From positions 744,001-808,000 of the forward strand of contig NZ_CP090376.1 of the NCBI RefSeq assembly GCF_022836875.1: 64,000 nucleotides of DNA, read 5' to 3'. A program made the position numbers and the translations under genes. Under the pieces are notes generated by a model. It was not told the DNA's origin, made no database searches, and saw nothing but the letters and a program-made list of their open reading frames with translations. Position 1 is the stretch's first letter, and each line of letters begins with the position of its first letter. Below are positions 9,055 through 18,530 of the stretch, piece by piece. Source of the DNA: Flavobacterium enshiense. GTDB taxonomy: Bacteria > Bacteroidota > Bacteroidia > Flavobacteriales > Flavobacteriaceae.

Positions 9055-10180
9055 AATAAAGGTTGCTCACGTTTTACATTCTGTTGGAGGAGTTGATGTT
9101 TCTTTAAGGTTGATTTTGGAAAACATCAATCCGAAAGAATTTGAAAATATAATTATTCACGGAACAGACGATGTTAAAGCCGGATTTCATGATAAAACCG
9201 GAAGAAAACTAACTGATTATTCCATATCCATTTTCAGGAATATATCCTTTATTAAGGATATAAAGGCCGTGGTTAAGGCATATGCTATTCTCAAAAAAGA
9301 AAAACCGGATCTTATCCATGCACATAGTGCAAAGGGTGGTGTGATCGGACGAATTGTTGGATGGTTGCTTAAGGTGAATGTTCTATACACGCCTCAGGCT
9401 TTTTCTTATCTGAGTGCTTCGGGTAAATTGAAAAAATCACTTTTTTTAAAAATAGAACAATTAACAAGGTTTTCAAACAGCTATGTGCTTGCCTCTTCAA
9501 ATTCTGAAAGAGACCGAGCCTTAAATGAAGTAAAATATCCTGGAGATAAAGTTTTGTTATTTAACAACTCGATAAAACCAATTCAAATTATACCGTCTTT
9601 ATCGATTGAAAAAACGTGGCCCGATAATTACATCTGTTCTGTAGGCAGACCATCTTATCAGAAAAACATTGAACTTATGATTGAAGTTTTTGATCAGGTT
9701 CGTAAAGAAAATGACATACATCTACTAGTCATCGGGTTGGGTTTTCACCACGACCGTTTGGATTCGGTATTGAATCTGATCAAAAAATACAACCTTGAAA
9801 ACCATGTCACACTTTTAAAGTGGACAGAAAGAGGCGATATTTTTAACATTATAAAGCACGCTAAACTTTACATCTCTACAGCAAGATACGAAGGTTTGCC
9901 TTATTCTATAATAGAAAGCTTGGCATTGGGAAAGCCATGTGTGGTTACTGATTGTGATGGCAACCGTGATTTGGTTACAAATAACGTTAACGGTTATGTT
10001 ATCAAAAACGAAAATGTGGAGGAGTTTAAGGATAAACTTTTGCATATTTTAAACGACAAAGCTGTTGAAGAGAATTTTGGTGAAAACTCTCTAAAAATAT
10101 TTGGAGAACATTTCAATATGGATAACAACATAGAAAAATTAGAAGCTATTTATAGAAAATATTCCAGTACACGTATGTGA
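9044..10180 (+). CDS. Family 4 glycosyltransferase
   Basis: This is a 378-residue GT-B enzyme. The N-terminal acceptor domain begins KVAHVLHSVGGVDVSLRLIL. The C-terminal domain carries the GT4 donor-binding signature (ARYEGLPYSIIESLALGKP, then VVTDCDGNRDL), with the E-x7-E spacing. It is a retaining transferase using a nucleotide sugar and probably extends the lipid-linked repeat unit. It is the last gene of the first coupled block, since a 284-base gap follows. Confidence 0.9.
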   Translation: MNHKIKVAHVLHSVGGVDVSLRLILENINPKEFENIIIHGTDDVKAGFHDKTGRKLTDYSISIFRNISFIKDIKAVVKAYAILKKEKPDLIHAHSAKGGVIGRIVGWLLKVNVLYTPQAFSYLSASGKLKKSLFLKIEQLTRFSNSYVLASSNSERDRALNEVKYPGDKVLLFNNSIKPIQIIPSLSIEKTWPDNYICSVGRPSYQKNIELMIEVFDQVRKENDIHLLVIGLGFHHDRLDSVLNLIKKYNLENHVTLLKWTERGDIFNIIKHAKLYISTARYEGLPYSIIESLALGKPCVVTDCDGNRDLVTNNVNGYVIKNENVEEFKDKLLHILNDKAVEENFGENSLKIFGEHFNMDNNIEKLEAIYRKYSSTRM

Positions 10181-10464
10181 CCAAAGATGTGATCAGATTT
10201 GTATGCCTATAAACGATTTATTGTCAGGAGAAGATTTGATAGCGTTTAATAACTGTTTACAAATCTTGTTGTTTTGAGGGCAGAGATTTAGGTTATCGAA
10301 ATCAACTGGAGCAGTATGTCACCGCTTAAAGCGGAATACATATTGTTTTCTGTAATAAAGATGCTAAAAGAATAATTTCCGGAACAAAAAAAATGATAAC
10401 TTGCGCATTTATACAAAATCACTTTAAGGCTATAGCTACTGAGATTAATTGTGGGTAAACATAG
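10181..10464 (+). other. 284-base intergenic gap inside the polysaccharide cluster
   Basis: There is no convincing coding potential. A short palindrome ccgctt-a-aagcgg lies near 10323-10335. I find no TAnnTTTG element with good spacing to the next gene, although TTG occurs near 10399. It may hold an unrecognised promoter or the remains of a deleted gene. Confidence 0.4.
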
Positions 10465-11787
10465 ATGGAGAAGACTTGTAGTTATTTCAAAAATGCCTGG
10501 CTGGAAAAAAGAGGCCTGATAAATAAGGAGAGTGTTTTTAGCTGCCTTCTAGCAGGAATTTTAATAGCAATACCCTTAAAGTACGCATTCAGCAGTTTAG
10601 CAACTATATTACTGATTACCGTTGCCTTTTCTTCTTTCTTTAAAATTAAATTTTCATTTAATACGCATTTATTTCTTCCGGTTATATTCTATTTGATCAT
10701 GCTGACTTCACTGATGTGGACAAGTGACACGGAATTAACTTCGGGCGGATTGCAAAAAGAATTGGCCTTTTTGTTTGTTCCACTACCTTTTTTGTTTATT
10801 CCGGACATAAAAAAAATAAACAGGCATCTTGTTTTTAGGCTATTTAGTTTAAGCATGGTTTTTTATGCGCTCTTTTATTTTGTGAAAGCAGCGCTGCGCT
10901 ATAGGACTACAGGGGATATTTCTGTTTTTTTCTATCATGAATTGGTAACTCAGGATCTCAGTGCCATTTATGTATCTGTTTTTGCGTCTTTTGCCATTTT
11001 TTATTTTGTAGCTAAAAAGAACAAAAATTATTTTGAAAAGGCAGCTTTGTTTATTTTGATAGCTTTGGTTTTTCTTTTGTCATCGAAAAGTATTATAACC
11101 ATTGATTTTATCCTGATTGTCTGTTACTATTCTTTTTTTTCGGACATCCCAAAGAGTGTTAAAGGAACCACTGTCATTGCTGTTTTCTCGTTTTTGTTTT
11201 TTTCATTGGTCTATGTGAAAGAAGTAAGGGAACGATTTTTATTGGAATACGAAACGGCATTTGTGGATAATACGGTCAATAATAAAATAGGGAATGACAA
11301 TGCAAAAGTTTTTAACGTTAGCTTGAAACAAGCATGGCACAACGATAAATTTCAGCCAAATCATTTTTTTCCGGGGACAGCCCTGAGAATTTTTCAGATA
11401 AGAGCTTTTAAGGAGATGCTTGACGGGAACAGTATTCTTTTGACTGGATTCGGATTGCAAGCGTCCCAGAATAAAATAAGAGAAAAGGTGGCTGAACATA
11501 ATCTGAATCTGGGTTATGGTGATTTTAACTTTCATAATCAATATGTGCAGACATTTGCCGAAATAGGGATTTTTGGTTTTTTCGTTTTGATTACGATGTT
11601 ATATTCTAATCTTAAAAATGCCTGGAAAAATGAAGATTTTTTGCATATTGCTTTCGCAGTAACGATGATAGTTTTATTTTTGACGGAATCCTTTTTTTGC
11701 AGGCAAAGAGGGGTGCTTTTTTTTATTACACTCTATTGTGTCTTTAATTCGACACTGAAGCCGACAGAGGAAAAGTATAATTTATAA
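10465..11787 (+). CDS. Third O-antigen ligase/polymerase family membrane protein
   Basis: This 440-residue protein has about 10-12 hydrophobic segments. A periplasmic loop in the second half contains [20 protein letters not shown], the H-N-Q-Y-x-Q-x-x-x-E-x-G signature of the O-antigen ligase (Wzy_C) superfamily. It is the third member of this superfamily in the cluster and lies after the intergenic gap, directly before the UDP-xylose synthase gene. The E-x-G-x-x-G-F pattern is common in Bacteroidota O-antigen ligases. A ligase role is therefore plausible but not proven. Confidence 0.83.
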   Translation: MEKTCSYFKNAWLEKRGLINKESVFSCLLAGILIAIPLKYAFSSLATILLITVAFSSFFKIKFSFNTHLFLPVIFYLIMLTSLMWTSDTELTSGGLQKELAFLFVPLPFLFIPDIKKINRHLVFRLFSLSMVFYALFYFVKAALRYRTTGDISVFFYHELVTQDLSAIYVSVFASFAIFYFVAKKNKNYFEKAALFILIALVFLLSSKSIITIDFILIVCYYSFFSDIPKSVKGTTVIAVFSFLFFSLVYVKEVRERFLLEYETAFVDNTVNNKIGNDNAKVFNVSLKQAWHNDKFQPNHFFPGTALRIFQIRAFKEMLDGNSILLTGFGLQASQNKIREKVAEHNLNLGYGDFNFHNQYVQTFAEIGIFGFFVLITMLYSNLKNAWKNEDFLHIAFAVTMIVLFLTESFFCRQRGVLFFITLYCVFNSTLKPTEEKYNL

Positions 11788-11789
11788 TT

Positions 11790-12773
11790 ATGAAAAGAAT
11801 TTTAATCACGGGAGCAGCCGGATTTTTAGGCTCGCATTTATGTGATCGTTTTATAGCAGAAGGGTACCATGTAATTGGCATGGATAATCTTATTACAGGT
11901 GATCTGAAAAACATTGAGCATCTTTTTAAACTTGAAAATTTCGAATTTTATCATCACGATATTACAAAATTTGTTCACGTTCCAGGTAAATTAGATTATA
12001 TTTTGCATTTTGCTTCACCTGCAAGTCCAATTGATTATTTAAAAATCCCTATTCAGACATTGAAAGTGGGATCTTTGGGAACCCATAACCTTTTGGGGCT
12101 GGCTAGAGTTAAAAAAGCAAGAATTCTTATTGCGTCTACATCTGAAGTTTATGGAGATCCTTTAGTACATCCACAAACGGAAGAGTATTATGGTAATGTA
12201 AATACGATTGGTCCACGAGGTGTTTATGACGAAGCCAAGCGTTTTCAGGAATCAATTACCATGGCGTATCATACGTATCACGGTGTAGAAACAAGAATCG
12301 TTAGAATCTTTAACACCTACGGTCCGCGAATGCGATTAAATGACGGCCGTGTAATTCCGGCGTTTATCGGACAGGCAATTCGCGGCGAAGACTTAACCAT
12401 TTTTGGAGACGGCTCCCAAACCCGTTCGTTTTGCTATGTAGATGATCAGGTGGAAGGGATTTTCCGTCTGTTACATTCGGATTATCATTTACCTGTGAAT
12501 ATTGGGAATCCAGATGAAATTACCATAAAGGACTTTGCAGAAGAAATTATAAAACTCACAGGTACCAATCAAAAAGTGGTCTACCTTCCATTGCCAGTTA
12601 ATGATCCTATGCAACGCCAGCCGGATACTACTAAGGCTAAAGAAATATTAGGATGGGAGGCAAAAATATCCCGTTCCGAAGGAATGAAAATCACGTACGA
12701 ATATTTTAAATCGCTTTCCCCGGAAGAATTGGCAAAAGAAGAACATAAGGATTTTTCTAAATACATTTTTTAA
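11790..12773 (+). CDS. uxs: UDP-glucuronate decarboxylase (UDP-xylose synthase)
   Basis: This 327-residue extended SDR enzyme has the NAD-binding G-A-A-G-F-L-G at residues 8-14. Its active-site residues align with those known for UDP-xylose synthase: T117, E119, Y146, K150 (Y-x3-K), N175 and R276. Glu119 in T-S-E-V-Y-G and the arginine in N-D-P-M-Q-R distinguish this family from ordinary epimerases. The reaction is UDP-glucuronate to UDP-xylose plus CO2, via a 4-keto intermediate. The polysaccharide therefore probably contains xylose or a derivative. No UDP-glucose dehydrogenase is present in the window, so UDP-glucuronate must come from elsewhere. The gene abuts the wcaJ-like gene. Confidence 0.93.
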   Translation: MKRILITGAAGFLGSHLCDRFIAEGYHVIGMDNLITGDLKNIEHLFKLENFEFYHHDITKFVHVPGKLDYILHFASPASPIDYLKIPIQTLKVGSLGTHNLLGLARVKKARILIASTSEVYGDPLVHPQTEEYYGNVNTIGPRGVYDEAKRFQESITMAYHTYHGVETRIVRIFNTYGPRMRLNDGRVIPAFIGQAIRGEDLTIFGDGSQTRSFCYVDDQVEGIFRLLHSDYHLPVNIGNPDEITIKDFAEEIIKLTGTNQKVVYLPLPVNDPMQRQPDTTKAKEILGWEAKISRSEGMKITYEYFKSLSPEELAKEEHKDFSKYIF

Positions 12774-14126
12774 TTGGGAAGACACACTGGAAGATATTCA
12801 GGCTATCTTAGGCCATTTTCATATTTGCTGGACTTAATGATTATTAATGTCTTAGCGACAGTGCTGCTATTGGATCCGCCCAATGTTATCAATTACCACC
12901 TTTTTCTTTCCGTTTCATGGGTGTTAATAGCTTGGAATGTTGGGTTTTATGAGGTTTATCGCTTTACAAAAGCACTGGAAATTTTAGGGAAGATTTTAAA
13001 TCAGTATGTGCTGTTTATTATTTTGAATTTTGCATATCTGGGTTATTTTTTAAAGTTTTCAGAACCTTCCAAAATCTTAAAATTCGTTACACTTGCGATT
13101 GTTTTAATTTCCCTCGCGAAACTTTTTATATTTTATTTTTTAAAGCGTTTCAGGGTTGTTTTTGGAGGAAACTTCAGAAGGGTTGTTATTATAGGTGAAG
13201 GAAAAAATGTTGCTGAGTTAACTCATTTTTTCAATGAAAATCCAGATTATGGGTATAACCTGGTTTCTCATTTCGATTTGGAAGGTAATAAGAATGAAAA
13301 GATCAGCGATTGTTTCTCATTCGTCCTAGAGCAAAAAATTGATGAAATTTATTGTTCACTTTGCGATATGGAGAGTGAGGATATCAATCGGTTCATTGAT
13401 TTTACGGATAACAATTTAAAGGTTTTGAAGTTCTTGCCGGATGATGATGAGGTGTTATCGAGAAATATGAAGTTAGATTTTTATGGCTATATACCAGTGG
13501 CATCATTAAGGGATATCCCGTTGGACAAAATGATAAACATGATTGTCAAAAGAGGATTTGATATTATTTTTTCGTTATTGGTAATCATTGGCTTATTGTC
13601 TTGGCTGATCCCAATTTTGGCTTTTCTGATAAAAAAGGAATCGAAAGGCCCTGTTTTTTTTAAACAGAGGAGAAATGGTCTGAACTATCACGAATTCGAT
13701 TGCTATAAATTCCGTTCCATGAGACCTAACGAAATTGCCGATTTGGAACAGGTATCCAAAAACGACCCCAGAATTACCAACGTTGGGCGCTTTATCCGTA
13801 AAACCAGCATTGACGAATTACCTCAATTCTTTAACGTGCTTATCGGAGATATGTCTGTAGTAGGACCGAGACCCCACATGGTGAGTCATACCGAGATGTA
13901 CGCCAAAAGTGTGGATAAATTCATGGTACGGCATTTTGTGAAACCGGGAATTACGGGATTGGCACAAACCAATGGTTACCGTGGTGAGGTGGAAAACGAT
14001 GCCGATATTATCAACAGGGTAAAATATGATATTTTCTACCTTGAAAACTGGTCGCTTCTGTTGGATCTTAAAATAATATTCATGACAGTCTTTAATGCAA
14101 TTAGAGGCGAAGAAAAAGCGTATTAA
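12774..14126 (+). CDS. Polyprenyl-phosphate hexose-1-phosphate transferase (WcaJ type)
   Basis: This 450-residue initiating enzyme has four to five N-terminal membrane helices and a CoA-binding-like middle region. Its C-terminal bacterial sugar transferase domain lies at about residues 257-450 (K-R-G-F-D-I, FFKQRRNG, F-D-C-Y-K-F-R-S-M, TSIDELPQ, VGPRPH). It loads the first sugar-1-phosphate onto undecaprenyl phosphate. The start is a TTG at 12774, immediately after the uxs stop. The first in-frame ATG, 21 codons later, would remove the conserved R-Y-S-x-Y-L-R-P segment, so I keep the TTG. The exact sugar, probably glucose-1-phosphate by family, is inferred. Confidence 0.9.
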   Translation: MGRHTGRYSGYLRPFSYLLDLMIINVLATVLLLDPPNVINYHLFLSVSWVLIAWNVGFYEVYRFTKALEILGKILNQYVLFIILNFAYLGYFLKFSEPSKILKFVTLAIVLISLAKLFIFYFLKRFRVVFGGNFRRVVIIGEGKNVAELTHFFNENPDYGYNLVSHFDLEGNKNEKISDCFSFVLEQKIDEIYCSLCDMESEDINRFIDFTDNNLKVLKFLPDDDEVLSRNMKLDFYGYIPVASLRDIPLDKMINMIVKRGFDIIFSLLVIIGLLSWLIPILAFLIKKESKGPVFFKQRRNGLNYHEFDCYKFRSMRPNEIADLEQVSKNDPRITNVGRFIRKTSIDELPQFFNVLIGDMSVVGPRPHMVSHTEMYAKSVDKFMVRHFVKPGITGLAQTNGYRGEVENDADIINRVKYDIFYLENWSLLLDLKIIFMTVFNAIRGEEKAY

Positions 14127-14878
14127 TGAATAGTCTTGTTTCAATAATAACTCCTACGTTTAATTCGGCAAAATATATTGTTGAAACGATACGCTCTGTC
14201 CAGAATCAGACACATAAAAATTGGGAATTGCTTATCGTGGATGATGGTTCTTCCGACGATACAGTTGCAGTTATAATTGAATTTTTAAAGAAAGAATCCC
14301 GAATTAAATTTTTTCCGCTCGATAAAAATGTGGGGCCTGCTAAAGCCCGTAATATCGGAATTGAGAATGCTCGCGGTGATTATATGACCTTTCTTGATGC
14401 TGATGATATTTGGTTTTCGGATTTTATTGAAAATAGTATTACAAACATTCAGGCATCTGGAGTCCATTTCGTGTTTTCATCATATAGGCGTTCAGATGAA
14501 AATTTAGAATTTGTTTATTCCGATTTTATTGTTCCTAAAAAAGTTACCTATACGGATATTCTTAAATCGAATTCCATCAGTTGTCTTACAGCTTTTGTAG
14601 ATATTAAGACTTTAGGAAAGAAGACCATGCCGGAAATCCGGAAGCGGCAGGACATGGGATTGTGGTTAAAATATCTCAAAGAAATTCCTTTCGCATACGG
14701 AATTCAGGAGACAAAAGCAGTCTATCGGATTCGCGAAAACTCACTCTCGAGAAATAAAAAGAATCTTATAAAATACCAGTGGCAATTTTACAGGGAAGTG
14801 GAAAAACTAAACACTTTACAATCGTCGTATTATATGCTGCACTGGATGTATCGTGGCTTTATGAAATACAGAAATTAA
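14126..14878 (+). CDS. Family 2 glycosyltransferase
   Basis: This 250-residue GT2 enzyme has the N-terminal nucleotide-binding pattern (VSIITPTFNSAKYI, I-V-D-D-G-S-S-D-D-T) and a clear metal-binding F-L-D-A-D-D-I-W motif at about residues 89-96. It belongs to the branch often found beside WcaJ in Flavobacteriaceae clusters and likely adds the second sugar. Its ATG overlaps the wcaJ-like stop by one base (taATG). The 3' end overlaps the stop of the convergent CapK-like gene by four bases. Confidence 0.9.
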   Translation: MNSLVSIITPTFNSAKYIVETIRSVQNQTHKNWELLIVDDGSSDDTVAVIIEFLKKESRIKFFPLDKNVGPAKARNIGIENARGDYMTFLDADDIWFSDFIENSITNIQASGVHFVFSSYRRSDENLEFVYSDFIVPKKVTYTDILKSNSISCLTAFVDIKTLGKKTMPEIRKRQDMGLWLKYLKEIPFAYGIQETKAVYRIRENSLSRNKKNLIKYQWQFYREVEKLNTLQSSYYMLHWMYRGFMKYRN

Positions 14879-16239
14879 AGTTCAGATTTAAATTGTTTTA
14901 GTTTCCCACGCGCAGTCCGTGTAAGGGTTTCTTTTCGATGATACGAGAAATTGAGCCCCGGCTCCAAATAAGTGTCAATCGCTTTTTGGATTCCTTTGAT
15001 TTGTTCCTCTGTAAGTTCCTTTTCACTTACATAATCAATCTCAAACGCATCAGTTTTTGTCTGACGAATGATGAATTCCTTCACATTGCCGTCGTCTTCA
15101 ATAATGCTTTTGGTCACATAGTAAAAAGTAAGGCCAGGCGATTTTTTTCCGCTTGGCAAAAGCGCAATATCATTAGTACGTCCGACCAGTTGTTTGAGGA
15201 TTGGTTTTTTGGGTGTGCTTTTTTCGTCCAAAACACCAACATCACCAATGTCATAACGAATGAAAGGATGGGCTTTGTTATATAGCGAAGTGATAACGAC
15301 ACGTCCTTCCTGGCCATTAGGAACCGGCAGGTTGTTTTCATCCAAAATTTCAACAAAAAGGGTTTCCGAATTCACCTGCCATTCTCCTTTGGGATTTTGA
15401 AATGCAATCAGATCGAGTTCGGAAGCGCCATATTCGTTTACAACAGGAATACCGAATTGCGTTTCCAACAGTTCTTTGTCGGAATCAAAAAGCATTTCGG
15501 AAGTAACCATGCAGACTTTCAATGTCGGACAAATATCTTTCAGTATAAGGTTTTTTTTCTGAAGGAATTTGGCAAACAAAACAATCGAGCTGGTGTAGCC
15601 GTTGATGTAATCGAATTTTTTGGTTTTGAAATGCTTCAGTACTTTTTCAAGAAAGGCATCCGATAAATCAAAAATCGGGAAGCGGTAACGTTGTCCCAGA
15701 AAATCCTTCAAACGTTCTTTTCGGTAACCGATGAAATCCAAAGGAATACCGTAAAACCGTGCCTGATAGGAAGAGTTGAAATCGATGCCGAACCAACCAA
15801 AACGATAAATTATCGAAGCCCAAGTGAGTGCATGTACTTCTTTATCTTTGGCAAAAATAAAGGGGTCACCACTGGAACCTGATGTTTTGTTGACAAAAAC
15901 AGATTTTTGGGTATATCCTTTTGAAAGCCGTTCTTTTAATGGTTTTTGCAGATCTTTTTTAGTCAGAACCGGAAGGTTGTTCCAATCTGTATTGCTTTTT
16001 TCTCCAACCAATTCTTTGTAAAATGGATTGTTTTCCAAGTGAAAAACCACTATTTTTTTTCGTTGTGCTTCGAGATAAGTCGAAAAATCAGCTTCCGGGA
16101 TGGCCAGAATTGCATCGAAAGTGGCATGGGCTTCCTTCATCGGAAAACCACTCATTTTAAGCGAAAAGTCGAATAATCGGAACACGTTCAGGGAAATTTT
16201 TCCAAAAATAGTAAAACCGTATTCATAAACTATCGACAT
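14875..16239 (-). CDS. CapK-like / phenylacetate-CoA ligase family adenylate-forming enzyme
   Basis: This roughly 454-residue protein of the ANL superfamily carries the phosphate-binding loop T-S-G-S-S-G-D-P at about residues 119-126, an N-E-Y-G-A-S-E motif and the hinge region R-Y-D-I-G-D-V-G. Relatives are annotated CapK and occur at the edges of capsule clusters. They resemble PaaK, but their substrates are unknown. The frame could begin at 16281. That start would sit on the divergent purD promoter element (16267-16274), so I prefer the ATG at 16239 (MSIVYEYG). It faces and ends against the polysaccharide cluster, so it may modify the glycan, which is an inference. Confidence 0.85.
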   Translation of the reverse strand: MSIVYEYGFTIFGKISLNVFRLFDFSLKMSGFPMKEAHATFDAILAIPEADFSTYLEAQRKKIVVFHLENNPFYKELVGEKSNTDWNNLPVLTKKDLQKPLKERLSKGYTQKSVFVNKTSGSSGDPFIFAKDKEVHALTWASIIYRFGWFGIDFNSSYQARFYGIPLDFIGYRKERLKDFLGQRYRFPIFDLSDAFLEKVLKHFKTKKFDYINGYTSSIVLFAKFLQKKNLILKDICPTLKVCMVTSEMLFDSDKELLETQFGIPVVNEYGASELDLIAFQNPKGEWQVNSETLFVEILDENNLPVPNGQEGRVVITSLYNKAHPFIRYDIGDVGVLDEKSTPKKPILKQLVGRTNDIALLPSGKKSPGLTFYYVTKSIIEDDGNVKEFIIRQTKTDAFEIDYVSEKELTEEQIKGIQKAIDTYLEPGLNFSYHRKETLTRTARGKLKQFKSEL

Positions 16240-16266
16240 AAACTTTTTTTTCCGTTCAAAACGGAC

Positions 16267-16274
16267 TATTTTTG
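16267..16274 (+). promoter_or_regulatory. -7 promoter element of purD (TATTTTTG)
   Basis: TATTTTTG matches TAnnTTTG and places a transcription start near 16280, about 20 bases before the purD ATG at 16299. It also excludes the upstream in-frame TTG at 16272 as the purD start. Confidence 0.65.
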
Positions 16275-16298
16275 CATCCAAATCAACAACTCAACAAC

Positions 16299-17570
16299 AT
16301 GACTATTTTATTGTTAGGTTCAGGCGGAAGAGAACATGCTTTGGCTTGGAAAATGCTTCAGAGTTCTCATTGCTCAAAACTTTTCGTAGCACCGGGAAAT
16401 GCCGGAACTGCTTCAATTGCTACTAATGTTGCCATCAATCCAAATGATTTTGCAGCTGTAAAAAACCTGGTACTTTCCGAAAACATCGGAATGGTAGTGG
16501 TAGGCCCTGAAGATCCTTTGGTAAATGGTGTGTATGATTTCTTTAAAAACGACGCTGATTTAAAAAACATCCCTGTAATTGGCCCTTCACAACACGGGGC
16601 ACAATTGGAAGGAAGTAAGGAGTTCGCTAAAGAATTTTTGGTGAAACACAACATTCCTACAGCGCGTTACCAGAGTTTTACTAAAGATACGGTGGAAGCG
16701 GGTTGTGAATTTTTAACGACTTTAAATGCTCCTTACGTTTTAAAAGCAGACGGATTGGCGGCTGGTAAAGGTGTTTTGATTTTGAATGATTTAGCTGAAG
16801 CACAACAGGAATTACGTAATATGTTGGTGGATGCAAAATTTGGAGATGCTTCTTCCAAGGTGGTAATCGAAGAATTTTTGGATGGAATCGAATTGAGCTG
16901 TTTCGTGCTTACTGATGGAAAGAGCTATAAAATATTGCCGACAGCGAAAGATTATAAACGAATTGGCGAAGGTGATACCGGTTTGAATACTGGTGGAATG
17001 GGAGCTGTTTCTCCGGTTCCGTTTGCTGATGCTGAATTCATGCAAAAGATTGAAGAACGCATCGTGAAACCTACAATCGATGGACTTCAAAAAGACAATA
17101 TCGAGTACAAAGGTTTCGTGTTTATCGGACTGATCAAAGTTGGAAACGATCCTTTCGTAATCGAGTACAATGTCCGTATGGGTGACCCCGAAACAGAAGT
17201 GGTAATGCCACGTTTGAAATCGGATTTGGTTGAAATTTTCAAGGCGATTGCGACAGAAACCTTAGACCAGGTAGCTTTTGAAATCGACCCAAGAAGTGCT
17301 ACTACAATTATGGTTGTTTCGGGCGGTTATCCTGAAGATTATACGAAAGGCAAAGTGATTTCAGGTTTGGATAAAGTAGATGGTTCAATTGCATTTCACG
17401 CAGGAACCGCATTAAATGACGGAACGATCGTAAGTAACGGTGGACGTGTTATAGCCGTGACTTCGTATGGTGAAACCTTTAAGGATGCTATTGCAAAATC
17501 GTATTCCAACATCGAAAAAATCCATTTTGACGGGATGTACTACAGAAAAGATATTGGGTTTGACTTATAA
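16299..17570 (+). CDS. purD: Phosphoribosylamine--glycine ligase
   Basis: This 423-residue enzyme catalyses the second step of purine synthesis: phosphoribosylamine plus glycine plus ATP gives GAR. The N-terminal segment ILLLGSGGREHALAWK is diagnostic. The ATP-grasp core includes the glycine-rich LKADGLAAGKGV and the metal-binding E-Y-N-V-R-M-G-D-P-E-T. Length matches the family. The start at 16299 is set by the promoter element just upstream and by the conserved N-terminus. It is monocistronic and ends before a strong terminator at 17601. It is unrelated to the neighbouring polysaccharide genes. Confidence 0.97.
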   Translation: MTILLLGSGGREHALAWKMLQSSHCSKLFVAPGNAGTASIATNVAINPNDFAAVKNLVLSENIGMVVVGPEDPLVNGVYDFFKNDADLKNIPVIGPSQHGAQLEGSKEFAKEFLVKHNIPTARYQSFTKDTVEAGCEFLTTLNAPYVLKADGLAAGKGVLILNDLAEAQQELRNMLVDAKFGDASSKVVIEEFLDGIELSCFVLTDGKSYKILPTAKDYKRIGEGDTGLNTGGMGAVSPVPFADAEFMQKIEERIVKPTIDGLQKDNIEYKGFVFIGLIKVGNDPFVIEYNVRMGDPETEVVMPRLKSDLVEIFKAIATETLDQVAFEIDPRSATTIMVVSGGYPEDYTKGKVISGLDKVDGSIAFHAGTALNDGTIVSNGGRVIAVTSYGETFKDAIAKSYSNIEKIHFDGMYYRKDIGFDL

Positions 17571-17600
17571 GCCGATGTTTGTACATTTATAATATAAAAA

Positions 17601-17628
17601 AGAGCAGATTCATTTCTGCTCTTTTTTT
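17601..17628 (+). terminator. Rho-independent terminator after purD
   Basis: An 8-bp stem (agagcaga / tctgctct) with the loop ttcatt is followed by a run of T. It lies 30 bases after the purD stop. Confidence 0.9.
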
Positions 17629-17683
17629 ATGACAGGATATTGAAGACTCTTAAAGAAAGGTTCGAGAACGAAATCGGATATTT

Positions 17684-18475
17684 TCAAAAACGATAGCCAA
17701 TACTTATGGAGTAACGGAATCCGAGGCTCTCGAATGTGCTAACCCCTGAGCCGGAAGCTGAGCCATCGTCTGCAATATCATTCAAAAAAGGGAATCGGTC
17801 TTTTAATTTATCAATTACCTCATCCAACATTTCGTTGTCATCTAATCCGGATAGATCAGCGCTTGCCTTTGCTTCGAATTTGTACGCAGTAAACGAGGGT
17901 CCGAATAATATACAATCGACCACAAATCGTTTGGCGATTATAAACTGATAGCCTAATTCACCTCCGAAATTAAGAAAATGGACTTTAGTGTCCAGGGTTG
18001 CGGATTGGGTACCATTTGCTTCATCGGTATAAGAATAATCCCTTGAATTTTTGAACTTGTAATATGATACATAAGGAGCCAGGTAAACGCCTCGTGGTGC
18101 TGAGTATTTATTTAGGTCACCCAAATAAAATCGATATTCAGCACCCATAGAGTATCCAGATCGATCACTTGATTTCGAGAAATTGACACCTGTAATGTCC
18201 AAATTGAAATTTTTGAATTCCTGATATCCTCCGAAAACCGCGATACTTTGATTTTCTTTTATTACCCGTTCATATGAAAATTGAAGCGCATTATCATAGA
18301 AGATGCGATTGGTGACGTTAATTTTTACCAAATTTGGATGCTCCGGCTTTGTTTTGGTCTTCGGAATTGTATCCGTGGACTGTGCCGTTGCGATAGATGT
18401 CAAAACTAAAAAGAAAAAGAGGGTCTTTGTAATGCCAATCCCTTTGGTCCAAGGTGCAGTAATTATAATTTTCAT
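17684..18475 (-). CDS. Hypothetical outer-membrane beta-barrel protein
   Basis: This 263-residue exported protein has a signal peptide ending T-A-Q-S near residue 32. The body alternates hydrophobic and polar residues in beta strands (FSYERVI, VYLAPYVSYYKF, GGELGYQFIIAKRFVVD). The C-terminal residues are S-I-G-Y-R-F, ending in the phenylalanine recognised by the BAM complex. It may be a porin-like or DUF3575-type barrel. A TTG at 18484 precedes the chosen ATG in frame by three codons. It lies 55 bases after the BamA-like gene on the same strand, so the two are probably one operon. The function is unknown. Confidence 0.75.
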   Translation of the reverse strand: MKIIITAPWTKGIGITKTLFFFLVLTSIATAQSTDTIPKTKTKPEHPNLVKINVTNRIFYDNALQFSYERVIKENQSIAVFGGYQEFKNFNLDITGVNFSKSSDRSGYSMGAEYRFYLGDLNKYSAPRGVYLAPYVSYYKFKNSRDYSYTDEANGTQSATLDTKVHFLNFGGELGYQFIIAKRFVVDCILFGPSFTAYKFEAKASADLSGLDDNEMLDEVIDKLKDRFPFLNDIADDGSASGSGVSTFESLGFRYSISIGYRF

Positions 18476-18530
18476 GACAGACAAATTATAGAATTAAATT
18501 TAATTGATTTTAAATCAGCATTTTAGGCTC

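Noticed and set aside
16272-16298. N-terminal extension of purD from a TTG
   Set aside because: It overlaps the -7 promoter element and adds residues before the conserved PurD N-terminus.
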